From Deltaproteobacteria bacterium GWA2_55_10 (GTDB lineage Bacteria > Desulfobacterota > GWC2-55-46): a DNA stretch of 21,499 bases. Under the pieces are notes generated by a model that was not told the DNA's origin, made no database searches, and saw nothing but the letters and a program-made list of their open reading frames with translations. The position numbers were made by a program, and so were the translations under genes. Location: assembly GCA_001797415.1 (NCBI GenBank), contig MGPL01000085.1, positions 1,693 through 23,191 of the forward strand, read 5' to 3'. This document shows positions 21,480-21,499 of the stretch, piece after piece; position 1 is the first letter of the stretch; the number at the start of each line of letters is the position of its first letter.

Positions 21480-21499
21480 TCGGGCAGGTCGGGGCAAGG

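Noticed and set aside
1..21499. tRNA genes, CRISPR arrays, insertion sequences, phage or defence genes
   Set aside because: No cloverleaf, regularly spaced direct repeats, transposase or nuclease signature was seen on either strand.

Overview
The window is a gene-dense piece (about 21.5 kb, moderately high GC) of a bacterial chromosome. No rRNA, tRNA, CRISPR array, integrase or transposase is visible. Protein style suggests an aerobically respiring Gram-negative of the Deltaproteobacteria/Nitrospirota type: an A2-type cytochrome oxidase with a SCO protein, a periplasmic LTxxQ/metal-sensor stress operon under an ECF sigma factor, a MEDS-PAS sensor, and a Na,K-ATPase-like pump. This placement is from memory of family distributions and is weak.

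Layout. (1) 1-3771, minus strand: a terminal oxidase operon read right to left, with a sigma70-like promoter, SCO copper chaperone, subunit I, subunit III and subunit IV. A repeat-filled 170-bp gap follows, then the start of a subunit II-like gene cut by the window edge. (2) 3740-4020: a pair of opposed REP-like hairpins and a strong terminator. (3) 4021-4579: a single secreted protein of unknown function with its own promoter. (4) 4580-5003: no large gene, but a roughly 190-bp element closed by a 19-bp stem that holds a possible small ORF. (5) 5004-8081, plus strand: an eight-cysteine small protein and a 900-residue P2C-type P-type ATPase. (6) 8089-11608, minus strand: an FAD oxidoreductase whose end overlaps a GT-C-like membrane protein. 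(7) 11646-14274, minus strand: ECF sigma factor, zf-HC2 anti-sigma factor, two periplasmic LTxxQ/metal-sensor proteins and a DUF4405 membrane protein, closed by a strong terminator. (8) 14473-16825, plus strand: a zinc-ribbon/DUF898 membrane protein paired with an M48 metalloprotease. (9) 16955-18757, plus strand: a MEDS-PAS-PAS sensor with promoter and terminator. (10) 18763-19417, minus strand: a TPR gene broken by a one-base frameshift. (11) 19731-21479, plus strand: a TMTC-like membrane glycosyltransferase with C-terminal TPRs.

Most of the window concerns the cell envelope: respiration and copper insertion, cation pumping, envelope stress sensing, membrane proteolysis and lipid-linked glycan work. 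The items most worth a second look are the P2C pump (nearly all Na,K-ATPase cation-site residues kept, one site-III Asp replaced by Asn), the inverted-repeat element at 4724-4918, the ECF promoter sitting almost on the sigma-factor start codon, the five-fold repeat inside the DUF898 protein, and the overlapping FAD-oxidoreductase/GT-C pair.
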